NCBI GenBank assembly: GCA_022457065.1
Contig: JAJGBQ010000002.1
Span: 4,712,001 to 4,776,000, forward strand
Source: Curvularia sp. ZM96
Lineage: Eukaryota; Ascomycota; Dothideomycetes; Pleosporales; Pleosporaceae
Direction of reading: 5' to 3'
Length of the DNA stretch: 64,000 nt
In this document: positions 1 to 9,109 of the stretch, in pieces
How positions within the stretch are numbered: position 1 is the first letter of the stretch
Layout: each line of letters begins with the position of its first letter
Notes under the pieces: model-generated
The model's database searches: none
The model's input: the letters and a program-made list of their open reading frames with translations, nothing else
What the model was told of the DNA's origin: nothing
Position numbers and translations under genes: made by a program

Positions 1-1592
1 TCCCTAGAACATAACCCATCTCCACTAATGCTAATCTCTCTGGATTTGATTAAAATTACCAATAGATAAAAAAGGTATGATATTTAGCACTTACTGCCAA
101 GACAAGGTCGATAGCCTCCGTTGAATGGAATGAAAGCTGAATCCGGCCGTTGATGCCCCTGCCAGCGCTGTGGCCGGAATTCCTCGGCATCTTCTCCCCA
201 TATGTCTTTACGACGGTGGAGTACAAAGGAACAGAAAGCAACTGTTTGGCCTGCTTGTATAGTGAATGGTTGAGTACCATCAGGCCCTGCTCCAATAGGC
301 AACACACATTGTCTTTTAGCCACCCGAAAACTAAGAGGGACTGGTGGATATAAACGCAAGACCTCGTTGATAACATCCATCAAAGGTTGAAAAGCCGTTA
401 ATTGGGATGTGTCTGCCAGATTTCTCGGGTCCTTTCCAAACTTTTCCAGAACTTGGCACCGTAATTCGGATGCAAAACTGGGCCTTTGGGCTAGAAGTAT
501 AATCGCAAAGCTCAAAGCGCTTGCGGTGCTATCTGTCCCGGCAATTAGCACCCCGAGAATTTCGTTGGCAAGATCTTCCGGATTCTGTGCGATGTGGGCT
601 GCTGCTTCTGCAAAGAGATTTTCTTGCTTTGGTTGTTGTTTCCCCTGTTGCATCACCCGTATCTTGTTCCATGAAGCCTGTGCAGCCGGTAATGTGTGAT
701 TTCGAACTGTTCTACAAGCTTCTTTGAACTTTCTGTATGCTGACCAAGGCAGGGGTGAAAATATTCGTAGGGAAGCCCAGCCTAGCCCAACGTCGCACGC
801 TTTATGAGAGTCCCTGGATGGTGCATAAGAAGTATTGTTGCGGGAGTGAAGTGAAGTTCCTGTGATCATGTTTGCCAGAAAATCACCAATAAGGCTTCGA
901 AACGTGGCGGTAATCTCGACAGACCCACATCTTGATCCTGTCGCTGTTGATCTCTTCAGTTTCTCGAACAATGAATCTAGCCTCTTTTCTATATCTGCTA
1001 GTTTCGCCTCCAGGTTGAGATTCAAGAACGGTTGCAGTAGCCGTCGACGATGTTGCCACGCCGCACCGTCAGCGTGGAAAATGACTTTATCTCCCCAAAA
1101 TGGTTCAAATGCCTTGATCCTGGCCGACCCAATCTCAAAGTTCTCAAAGTTTTCGTGGAGAAGACTTGTGATATTCTGAGGTTCTGCTGTAAAGATATAG
1201 CTATGGTTGAGTATGGTGCATTCATGGGTAGGGCCTCCTAAAGCAAACTGAGGAGCAACGACATCTAAAAGGTAGGATTTTCGATGGCGAAACATGTCAA
1301 AGACGTATTTGTAGCCTAGTAGCCCGAGGCCTGGGAGCTTTGGAACTTTTCCCAATCGGGGGTCTTGCTCTTCTGCATCTTGAAGTTTGGGCTTTTGTTG
1401 TACAAATAGGAATGCGAGAAGTAGCGCAACGATAGTAGAGAAAAACAGAGTTGTATCTGTATGCAATTGTTAGATGTTTTTTCTGAAAACAAATCCCAGG
1501 AAGAGTGGTAATAAAGGAGAATATGTTCGAAGATGGCTGTAGAGGCGCGCTTTCCTTTTAAGGTATACAAGTACTCCATCTTTACCTGACAT
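1..1592 (-). CDS. Cytochrome P450, CYP52-like (partial, C-terminus beyond left edge)
   Basis: A membrane-anchored haem monooxygenase, likely ER-bound. Proposed exons are 1586-1592 (only ATG TCA G), 95-1456 and <1-24. The tiny first exon is needed because the long frame has no ATG near its N-terminus, whereas GTAAAG at 1585 and CATACAG ending at 1457 join in phase to give M-S-D-T-T-L-F-F. The hydrophobic anchor follows at once. The I-helix AGTDST, the K-helix E-V-L-R and the haem loop FNGGYRPCLG are all present. A GTAAGT donor after the haem cysteine leads into a 70-bp intron (25-94) and a final exon starting M-E-M-G-Y. The text around the haem loop resembles CYP52-clan fatty acid/alkane hydroxylases; this is family-level recognition and the substrate is unknown. 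It is transcribed away from the acyltransferase at 2131. The microexon is the least certain part. Confidence 0.85.
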
Positions 1593-1863
1593 ACACCTTA
1601 CGATCTATCAAATTTTGAGAATATATGGAGCAACAAACTAACATCCCCAGTTGATTTAGTAAATACTGTGAGCCATAACGTGGATGCTCTTATAAACGCA
1701 CGCTCTTGTGACGAAAGAACAACTTGTTGATCCAAACAATGCCTGACCGATCATCGTAGTATTGACAAGTTTAGAAGAAATAGAGATTGAGGTGGTGCAA
1801 GAGGGACCAATAGGAACAAGATCCACTGACCTAGGTAAGTTTTGTTGAATCTGATGACCTAAA

Positions 1864-2111
1864 GGAAGGCATATGTCGCGTAACTGCATGTATGGTGTGC
1901 CGCTTCCGAGGAGGTTTTTGATTTTCATGTGACGAAATGGATACATACACTGACTAATCATATCCTGACAACTAAGAGTTCTTTGCTTATTATGTAGTGG
2001 AAGGCATATATCGTGCAACTGCATGCATGGTCTGGTGCTTCCGAGGGGGCTTTTGACGTTCGTGTGACGAAATGGATATATATCCCAACTAATTATCAAT
2101 AACCCCTAACA
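1864..2111. repeat. Two diverged tandem copies (~112 bp) in a divergent promoter
   Basis: A unit starting GGAAGGCATAT at 1864 recurs at 1999, giving a 135-bp period. Both copies share the blocks 'aactgcatg', 'gcttccgagg' and 'gtgacgaaatggata' in the same order. Differences are mostly C/T or G/A transitions. A shorter relic of the 'gtgacgaaa' block lies near 1707. The array sits between the P450 and acyltransferase start codons, so it may act in the shared promoter, or it may be a decayed mobile fragment. Confidence 0.8.
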
Positions 2112-2130
2112 ATATACATTTGTGTGCTGC

Positions 2131-3588
2131 ATGGAAAAGAGGCAGGGTTTTTTACCGATATTAACTTGTTTTCATCTACTGCTCAATCGCCCGTACTTTT
2201 CAAGCAAGAAACTTTGCTATAGTTTTTTATTCAAAGGATTGATCGTCTTTGCCCCTTCGAAGGCTACTCCAACTACCCTTCTACATAATTCAAAAGAGAT
2301 GCAGTTGCTTATCTGCTTCTTTTCAATTCCACTACTTCTTTTCATTGTCCTTTGCACACCGCGGTGGTTCATCACATCATTCCGAGTACGCTTAGCGACT
2401 GTGACCACCATGTCTTTCATCACAATTTATTCTTTTGTTTATGGTCGACACTCTAATCCTTTCTTAGCATACACCGCTGCAAGTCTCGGAATGTGGTACC
2501 TACTTTGGTCGACAATTATACTACTCATGTATCAGCCGACGAAAATCCTTGCGCCATGTTATACCGAGTACTCTCATGGTATAGAGTCACTGAGATTTTG
2601 CCGCATATCTCCCTTCCGTTTCCCCGAGCGTCTGGGATGGGACAGAATTGTCTGGGTGTTTGATCTGACGACCAATTTTCGAAGGATCGGTTGCCAAAGT
2701 CCTCTACATAAACAAGGATACTTATCGACAACCGATGACATTATCAGGGATCAAACCTATGTTTTGAAGCCAAAGAGTGCTTTTGTAAAGCAGAGAATTC
2801 TTGATTTGATAATAGGATATGTCTGGCTTGATGTTTGTAGAGAAGTACTTGGGGGAGATATTTCTGCGTCAACAAGTAAAGCAAAACCTACCAATATGGG
2901 TTTCGGCACTAGGAGCAGGACTCTTCGTTCGATATTATGTCTGTCGATCTTGTATTCGTTGTTTACAGTCTTTCACTCCATTATAGTGCTTGTGTCCATT
3001 TCCCTTCCAAGGGCACGATCACTAGGCTTTTTTGCGCAGGATTGGGCTTATCCCGCCTTGTGGGGTTCTGGAAAAGCGGTGATTTTAGATGGTATTCAAG
3101 GTAATAATCGTCTCTATCAACCCCGTAATCACCGCAATGCTGACACATTGGAAGGATTCTGGGGCCAATTCTGGCATAATTACTTCCGGCTGGGATTCTC
3201 AGCTTGTAGCCGGACGCTTTCCTTTACCCGCCGCGAACAAAACCAACTGCTAATTCATGGTGTCTGGATCTTTGTCCTATCGGGGCTCATGCACGTTGCT
3301 GGTATCAGCAAGATTGCCACTGGTATTACGGCTCCTACCCGAACTGCAGGATTCTTCTTCCTACAGCCTGCCGTTATTCTGTTTGAGACTCTTCTAAAAC
3401 GACAAATCCTTTGGCGTATATCTAATGGGGTACTTCGTCAAGTAACCCGAATATTCTTAGGGTTTGGTCTAGCGATGGTCTGGTGTTCTAGTATATTACC
3501 ATTGCTTTGTGAAGACTTGGTCCGTTATGGGGTAATAGATGGAGCTCGAGTACCTTTTAGTGTTGTTCGACTTTTACAACAGCTTTGA
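2131..3588 (+). CDS. Wax-synthase-like membrane-bound O-acyltransferase
   Basis: An integral membrane acyltransferase of the fungal wax-synthase/MBOAT type, which transfers acyl (often acetyl) groups from CoA to hydroxylated lipids or terpenoids. The single open frame has many hydrophobic segments. Family signatures visible are W-D-R-I-V-W-V-F-D-L-T-T-N followed by G-C, F-W-G-Q-F-W-H-N-Y-F-R, and the late membrane helix S-G-L-M-H-V-A-G with the presumed catalytic His. Two ATGs are plausible. The one at 2131 gives 485 aa. The one at 2299 (MQLLICFF) places the first membrane helix at the N-terminus and gives 429 aa, closer to the usual family length, so I prefer 2299. It diverges from the P450, and this pairing is typical of terpenoid or lipid metabolite clusters. 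The substrate cannot be read from sequence. Confidence 0.8.
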   Translation: MEKRQGFLPILTCFHLLLNRPYFSSKKLCYSFLFKGLIVFAPSKATPTTLLHNSKEMQLLICFFSIPLLLFIVLCTPRWFITSFRVRLATVTTMSFITIYSFVYGRHSNPFLAYTAASLGMWYLLWSTIILLMYQPTKILAPCYTEYSHGIESLRFCRISPFRFPERLGWDRIVWVFDLTTNFRRIGCQSPLHKQGYLSTTDDIIRDQTYVLKPKSAFVKQRILDLIIGYVWLDVCREVLGGDISASTSKAKPTNMGFGTRSRTLRSILCLSILYSLFTVFHSIIVLVSISLPRARSLGFFAQDWAYPALWGSGKAVILDGIQGNNRLYQPRNHRNADTLEGFWGQFWHNYFRLGFSACSRTLSFTRREQNQLLIHGVWIFVLSGLMHVAGISKIATGITAPTRTAGFFFLQPAVILFETLLKRQILWRISNGVLRQVTRIFLGFGLAMVWCSSILPLLCEDLVRYGVIDGARVPFSVVRLLQQL

Positions 3589-3599
3589 GTTATTAATCA

Positions 3600-4076
3600 G
3601 TGTAAGAAGTTATATAGTTATGTGAGAAGGTTTTTCTTATATTATATGTCATGCTAAGAGCGAATTGAACGTGCGGAATTAGTAAGCTGGCCACATCAGT
3701 AAGCTGCGCACCTCACCAAACCTAACCTGACGCTCTACATAACTACCACTATACTACGACAAAAACGCTCTATACAGACTTCTCGTAAAGGTAGAATAAG
3801 TCTTGCTATAGCTTTCTATTGTAATAATCTAAAATAATTAGTGCGCGCACTTGTAGTAGCGTATAACGTTCTAGAATTAACTCTTTAAACGCGCCTCTAC
3901 GGTATACAGCCACGATTAGAGATAGCATCTACTAGACGTAGATCATCTTCTATTAAAGAGTAGTCTCTCGTGCAGTATACTCTAGACCTTAATTAATAAA
4001 GATTTCTACTCTATATTATTAACGTACGACGTATAGCAGACACTCTTCTTACTATGCGTGGCTAAGATCCACCTCC
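3600..4076. other. AT-rich, TA-rich gene-poor stretch
   Basis: There is no coding frame of note. The stretch is rich in TA dinucleotides and stop codons in all frames, and it runs directly into the aminotransferase pseudogene. The composition is compatible with repeat-induced point mutation spreading from a repeat, but no source element is recognisable here. Confidence 0.5.
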
Positions 4077-4830
4077 ATGTTACAAGTAACAAAGAAGGAT
4101 CTCTCCTTGACGAACTGCATGTGTCAGGAAGACTGGATCACTGCAGAGTTCAACGACATTAGGGATGCGCAGAAGGAGATTGAAGAGTCGGGAGATATCT
4201 TATCAGCACTTACGACTTCCCACAGGAAGTGCAAAAGTCAGCCAACAAAGCAGGCACTATGTTTATCCTGGACGAGGTCTAAACAAGCCTCTTATCGCCC
4301 AGTAGCTTCTAGGGGCTCGCCGTTGTGAGACCTAACGTAACTGCTTTGGGCAAATTTCTTGGTGGCGGGATTACATTCCGCGCTTTTGGAGGGCAAGAAG
4401 ACATCAGGAATGTGTGTGATCTGCGAGTGAAGAATGCCATAGGATACTCGAGCAGCTTTAACAACGATACGCTCGGAACGACCGCGGGATATGCTGAGTT
4501 GGCATGTGTCTCAATGCCGGCAGTGAGTCGTCGTTCCTATGCTATGAGCGATCAGCTACACTGCTGTCTCTAACATCTTGTGGAGGGCACAGAATGGCTG
4601 TGACTGGGCTGGGAACAATCGGGAATCTACATGATGGCAAAAAGCAACCGAGAGACTGTAGGAACCACTATGAGAACAGCGACTTGAATTTGCTTTCCTG
4701 GTCAGTATTGCGGTATTTTTCAGGACTTCTGATGAGATTTGTAACAAGCGTTGAGAATCTTTCTGGCAAAGACACACAAGCTTACTTGAGACACGGCCCG
4801 TTGGGAGGATCGGAGGCCCAGCTGTGATTG
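4077..4830 (+). pseudogene. Decayed class III (PLP) aminotransferase
   Basis: A relic of a glutamate-1-semialdehyde aminomutase-like class III aminotransferase. One frame reads F-N-D-I-R-D-A-Q-K-E-I-E-E-S-G-D near 4149-4200. After a frame change the pyridoxal-binding core appears: F-I-L-D-E-V, then stop codons at 4289 and near 4318, then V-T-A-L-G-K-F-L-G-G-G with the Schiff-base Lys retained, F-R-A-F-G-G and F-N-N-D-T-L at about 4440-4475. The roughly 200 N-terminal residues normally before this core are absent. The segment between 'GDILSA' and the core is deleted, and beyond about 4510 the frame breaks up. It cannot encode an enzyme. It may be a lost member of the neighbouring P450/acyltransferase group. 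Confidence 0.8.
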
Positions 4831-5814
4831 GAGACAAGACACGGAACTTGTGTTAAAGATACAGCCACTCACACTTGAGGTCATCCCACAATGACGCCCC
4901 ACAATTCCAACGCCTGCTCAGCAATGCCACCGATATCAGTGGTTGTACTGGGAATCTGACCGCCAACATGTATAGTTGCGGGATAGGTGCTGCAACATCG
5001 GCTTGTTTGCAACCTTATTTCCTATCCCGTGCCAGCTTGATACCTGGACCCCTCTCCGACCGTAAGCTGAGTTGAACACGGTACGCCCCACCAACGTCTT
5101 TTCCCCACATCTGTGGAGCTAAAACTTCCGGGACACAGACCTTTGTCCCTATTTGTGTGCCAAGCGACTCGAGTTAATACTTCGTAGCTGGGCTAGCGGG
5201 GCGAAAGGAAAGCTGAGCGAAAGCTGAGCATTGCTGGTAAGGCGCTGCGTCACGGGCGCAGTGACGCGCGCCAATCGCATTTCTGGGGCCGCGGGCGCTA
5301 GCAAACGGCTAACCGCATTGGGGCTAGGCGACGAGACAGCAGTCGTGTGCTCGCATTGCATCCTCGACCGGACACGCTGTGCAGTCAGGTGCGTGGCTTC
5401 GTGCCCTGGCATCCAGCAAAGCCGCCCGTGTCTCGTACGTAACAATCCTCAAAAAGCAAGATTAAAAAGCTTATAGGGGAAGCGGGCACATGTGTGGTGC
5501 GTAAGCTCAGCGATCAGGGTCCAGTTGGTCGGTGGTGGTCCGAGGGCGTCGCAGTGTGAACTCTTTTTGCACGTTGTATCAATTCAACGTCACTGTGAGC
5601 CACCCGGGCAGAGACACACCGCCCTTGCTCTCCCGAACGTCAACTACGCAGTACCGCACCTGCAGGCCAAACGTTTAAAAAAGAAGACGAATTAAAAGGG
5701 CTTTCTTGAACACCAATTGCTTTTTCCTTTTTCCTACTACATCCAAAGGGCCTTCCAACGTCAATCCCTTCTGCCGTGCTTGACAACTACCTACATATAC
5801 CTCCACCACCCCCA
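4831..5814. other. Intergenic region, no gene seen
   Basis: About 1 kb between the pseudogene and the luciferase-domain gene. Only short overlapping frames on both strands are present, without recognisable domains. The part from 5690 to 5814 is pyrimidine-rich and is probably the leader of the gene starting at 5815. Confidence 0.5.
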
Positions 5815-6732
5815 ATGGGCCACATGCAAGACCTCGTCCCGGATACAAACTCGTCCTTCCCGAGCATTGCAGTACGACCAAACATGCTGACCGAAACGCA
5901 CATGCACGGCCTCACCCTACTCGGCCTGTTCATCCTACCCATCATCACGGCCTTCTACATCCACAAAGACTACTGTGCCTTTCTCTCCCTCGGACCCGGC
6001 GGCACCCCCGCCACGCCTCTAGGCTATGTCAAAATCAAACTCCTGTCTCTCATCTGCCTGCGCGATCCCCGCCGTCCCATTGCCATCCCGCCGCACTTCC
6101 GGCCGCAGCGAGGCTACTTTGCTGAAGACGCCCTGCCGCACCGCACCGGCACCAAGCCCGAGATCCGGGGCATTGCACCGCAGCGCCAGCAGACGCAGCG
6201 CAGCACCAAGGAAGTCTACACCAGTCTGGTGCGCAAGATCCAGGAGCTGGCCAACGATCCGCGAAACAGGCTCACGGAGCGGACCAGCTGCTTCGAGAAG
6301 CATAGCTCGGGCCTCTTTACCAGTATGCCCATCACCAGGACCTGCGGCGGAGAGATCTGCCATGCGCATCCTAGCGACGGCTCAATGCACATGACGCTGC
6401 ATCCGGCCGATGCCAATCTCATGATGGCGCATGGTTGGGGCGAGCGGCATCCTCTGGCACGAGGCGGCTGGTGCAGGAAGTTTGTACCGCGCGAGTTTGT
6501 GCTCGTGTATGCGCCCCGGGACGACGAGGAGGTAGAGATTGTGACGAAGATTATCGCAGCGAGCATCTGGTGGGTTAGTGGCATTGACGTTAGCGGGGAT
6601 GCGGATGGACCCAGGAGGAAGAGTGCAGATGTAGCGGCTATGGGGAGGGATATGCAGGGAAACCAGTGCTGGGCGTGTAGTGTGAACAAGTGTAGGGGGA
6701 ACAAGGTGGAGCAGATGACGAGCGATGCGTAA
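5815..6732 (+). CDS. Luciferase-domain (DUF5519-type) membrane protein
   Basis: A 305-aa single-exon protein of unknown activity carrying the fungal 'Luciferase' domain (the family formerly called DUF5519; the name does not imply light production). A hydrophobic segment follows M-H-G-L-T-L-L-G-L-F. The conserved core is in the C-terminal half: H-P-S-D-G-S-M-H-M-T-L-H-P-A-D, G-W-G-E-R-H-P-L-A, then F-V-P-R-E-F-V-L-V-Y-A-P-R-D-D-E-E-V and a Cys/Trp-containing tail. The frame extends upstream only to a GTG, so the first ATG at 5815 is taken as start; the ATG at 5884 is an alternative. No intron is needed. Many fungal genomes carry such proteins as orphans, and the context gives no clue to function. 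Confidence 0.75.
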   Translation: MGHMQDLVPDTNSSFPSIAVRPNMLTETHMHGLTLLGLFILPIITAFYIHKDYCAFLSLGPGGTPATPLGYVKIKLLSLICLRDPRRPIAIPPHFRPQRGYFAEDALPHRTGTKPEIRGIAPQRQQTQRSTKEVYTSLVRKIQELANDPRNRLTERTSCFEKHSSGLFTSMPITRTCGGEICHAHPSDGSMHMTLHPADANLMMAHGWGERHPLARGGWCRKFVPREFVLVYAPRDDEEVEIVTKIIAASIWWVSGIDVSGDADGPRRKSADVAAMGRDMQGNQCWACSVNKCRGNKVEQMTSDA

Positions 6733-7066
6733 GGGTGAGGCTTCACACAGACAGACTGACTGACGAAATGGGCTGGGCTTTTTTTTGGCGCGTTTAAGCA
6801 TGGTGTCTGGAGTTTGTTTTTCGGAATTTGCGGAGATGCAGGACACAGGACGATGGCGAGAACTCGGGGATAGCTGTATTATCATATGTTCGTATTATCA
6901 CCCCAACATCGATGTTTTCGAGACTATCATTCCAACGTCTTCAATGCTGTCTCGGCAAACCCAATCGCTTTTGTAGTCAGACACGCGTTACTCCAGCATT
7001 ATATTCGTGGCCCCACACGTCTCTCTATGCTGTTCAAGCTGTTCCCGGTACCTCTTTGCAGCCACA

Positions 7067-7557
7067 CTACTTCCCACCCTGCCTGACCCAGTCCTCGAAT
7101 TCCTTCCTCTTCCCCTTGACGTTCCAGAATCCCCGCCTGCCTTCGGTCTTGCCGCCAATGCCTCCGTCCAGCCCCAGGAACGCATACGGGTCGCCCTCGC
7201 TCAGAATCTGCTCACCCTCCCTAGTGTAGCGGCCCTCGCTGTGCTGCCCTTCTCGTGACATCTGGCCCGCCCATTGCGCGTAATGGATCGGCTTGAGCGG
7301 CGCAAACGAAATGACGATGCCGAACGAGAGGAGGAGAATCGAGGTGAGGAGCTCGAGGGTGATGTCGAGCGGCAAGGGTGTGGTGGTGAAGGTCGCTGTA
7401 TGCTCGTGCGTCGAGTAGACACTGGAGGGCGTTAGGACGGATACAGAGTGACACGATTGCCTCTCGTCCTGCAGACGACGAGGAGACTGGACGTGACTTA
7501 CGCATGTGTCAGCAAAAGGGCGCCGAGGCCGTTCAGCGCTGTCCCTAGCATGGCCAT
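7067..7557 (-). CDS. EMC5: ER membrane protein complex subunit 5 (EMC5/MMgT family)
   Basis: A small two-helix subunit of the ER membrane insertase complex, also described as a membrane magnesium transporter family protein. Two exons, 7502-7557 and 7067-7421, separated by an 80-bp intron (GTAAGT...CCAG), give 136 aa. Exon 1 encodes the first membrane helix (MAMLGTALNGLGALLLTHA). Exon 2 continues V-Y-S-T-H-E-H-T, then the family block L-P-L-D-I-T-L-E-L-L-T-S and the second helix, followed by P-L-K-P-I-H-Y-A-Q-W-A-G. The C-terminal tail is hydrophilic and ends W-V-R-Q-G-G-K. The splice joins H-A to V-Y in phase, matching the family's usual spacing. It is convergent with the luciferase-domain gene. 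Confidence 0.88.
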
Positions 7558-7770
7558 GACAAAGCTTCGCGAGGGCGTTCGGTGCTGTGTGCTGTACGAA
7601 GGGCGTTGAGAATACACACTAGAGGTGGTGTGCAGGTGTGGTGGCCTAAACAACGGGGATATAGGCGGGGTGGTGAGGTTGGTTTGGTGATGCTCTAGCG
7701 ATGAACTTCAGTTTTGCTCGGCGGACCCTGGCCTGCACAGCCTATACACCACCCCATAGCCTATACACTA

Positions 7771-8055
7771 CTGTAAGCGGTCAGTGCGTGCAACAGGTCA
7801 CCCAATGCAACACACGGCAGCCCACCAAAACGAGGCTGCAGAACGCCACACAAAAGCTATTATCGCGAGATTTTTTAGTAGATTAATCTAGATAGTCTGA
7901 ATAATATTTCTATCTACTCAGATTTCTTTTGTAGTCTGTTGTGGTAGCTGCGCATAGTAGTTTTGTAGCACCCGGTTGTGAGATACAGCACCACTTTGAC
8001 TGCCCGCATCACCACCACCACGCAATCTTTTTAACTTTTGACTTAATAGAGCTAT
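7771..8055. repeat. Left inverted arm of the foldback element
   Basis: This arm aligns with the reverse complement of 8285-8602. It has small indels, the largest being about 30 extra bases in the right arm near 8360-8400. Confidence 0.85.
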
Positions 8056-8284
8056 TCTCATAGTAGCAATCTATATATTTTGAGGTTTTCTTAGAATCGC
8101 AGCAGTCGTGCGTTGCGAAATTCAAGTTTGAGTAGAAAAAGCGGTAGATAGAGCAGTTTTGTCGCAAGAAATCCAAAAAGTTAGCGGAGTCAAGAGGGGT
8201 AATTTGCTTCTTTGCAAAGATCTCGCCATCGCGCCGCTGCAACACCAAAAAAATCTCAAGATAGATAGAATACGTCTAGGAGAA

Positions 8285-8602
8285 AAGCTTTATCTAGTCA
8301 GAAGTTAAAAAATTGCGTGGTGGTGGTGATGCAGGCAGTCAAAGTGGTGCTGAATCTGCACTGCTGCCCTGCGCAGCCACCCACCAAAACCACCACAAAA
8401 CCACCATGCGCAACTACCACAACAAGCCTTTAAAGAGATCTAAGTAGATAGAACTATTATTCAGACTATATAGACTAATTCACTAAAAAATCTCGCGATA
8501 ATAGCTTTTGTGTGGTGCTCTACAGCTTCATTTTTTGGTGGGCGCGCATTCTAAGCGGGGTGTTGCATTGGGTGACCTGTTGCATGCACTGACCACCTAC
8601 AG
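8285..8602. repeat. Right inverted arm of the foldback element
   Basis: This is the reverse-complement partner of the left arm. It contains CCACC/ACCAC-rich tracts at 8378-8408 that are shorter in the left arm. Confidence 0.85.
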
Positions 8603-8957
8603 TATAACCTGGATAAGCATCCACAAGCTTTATAATGACCAACCAACAACGCCCTGCATACGGATAAGTATGCGCATAGTAGTATACGCGATGCTGTGGC
8701 GCTTTACTGTGCAGCTACGCGTACGCTCGCTGACATTACGTTATGTTGGGCACCCGCGCCACAGGCAGAGTGGCACCAGTTAAGAGGCATCATTGCGGAA
8801 TTCACGATCTCATTTGCTGTTTGCGTCGCAGGAGGGCGTACGATATGTGACCGGGGCTCGGAGAAGTGTGATCGGTGATACGCCTCCTCCGCATCATCTC
8901 CGCATAGCTGTGTGAGGCATCGGTCTGGATGCAGCCGCCGCCGTACAAGCAACACAA

Positions 8958-8964
8958 TATAAAA
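8958..8964 (+). promoter_or_regulatory. Candidate TATA box of the FAD monooxygenase gene
   Basis: TATAAAA lies 146 bp upstream of the ATG at 9110 and is followed by a pyrimidine/CA-rich leader ending CTCTCCACC-ATG. The position fits a fungal core promoter. Confidence 0.45.
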
Positions 8965-9109
8965 CTGCCTATACAGAAACCATGTTTTCCAATTCGAAAC
9001 ATCTACATTCTCATCTCCTTCCGATTCGCAATACTGATCTGTTCACATTCTCATACATTTTCATTGCAAACCCACTTCGCTGCCAATACACAAGTCAATT
9101 CTCTCCACC

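Larger units (their letters stand above)
7771..8602. mobile_element. Non-autonomous DNA transposon (large foldback MITE) with TA target duplication
   Basis: An 832-bp element. The left end CTGTAAGCGGTCAGTGC matches the reverse complement of the right end (CTGTAGGTGGTCAGTGC). TA dinucleotides flank both sides at 7769-7770 and 8603-8604. The inverted arms run about 290-315 bp inward with many perfect blocks, for example 'acacaaaagctattatcgcg', 'cagcaccactttgactgcc' and 'catcaccaccaccacgcaat', leaving a spacer of about 225 bp. No transposase is encoded; the only frame across the spacer (8009-8248, minus) is 79 aa of unrecognised sequence. The TA duplication suggests mobilisation by a Tc1/mariner/pogo-type transposase; this is inference. 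Confidence 0.85.

Noticed and set aside
4832..5075. Continuation of the aminotransferase relic beyond 4830
   Set aside because: Short frames such as the one from 4875 show no convincing match to the aminotransferase C-terminus, so the relic was ended near 4830.
7771..8602. CRISPR-like or structured regulatory RNA reading of the inverted arms
   Set aside because: There are only two long inverted copies, no direct repeats with spacers, and TA duplications at both ends; a transposon explains it better.
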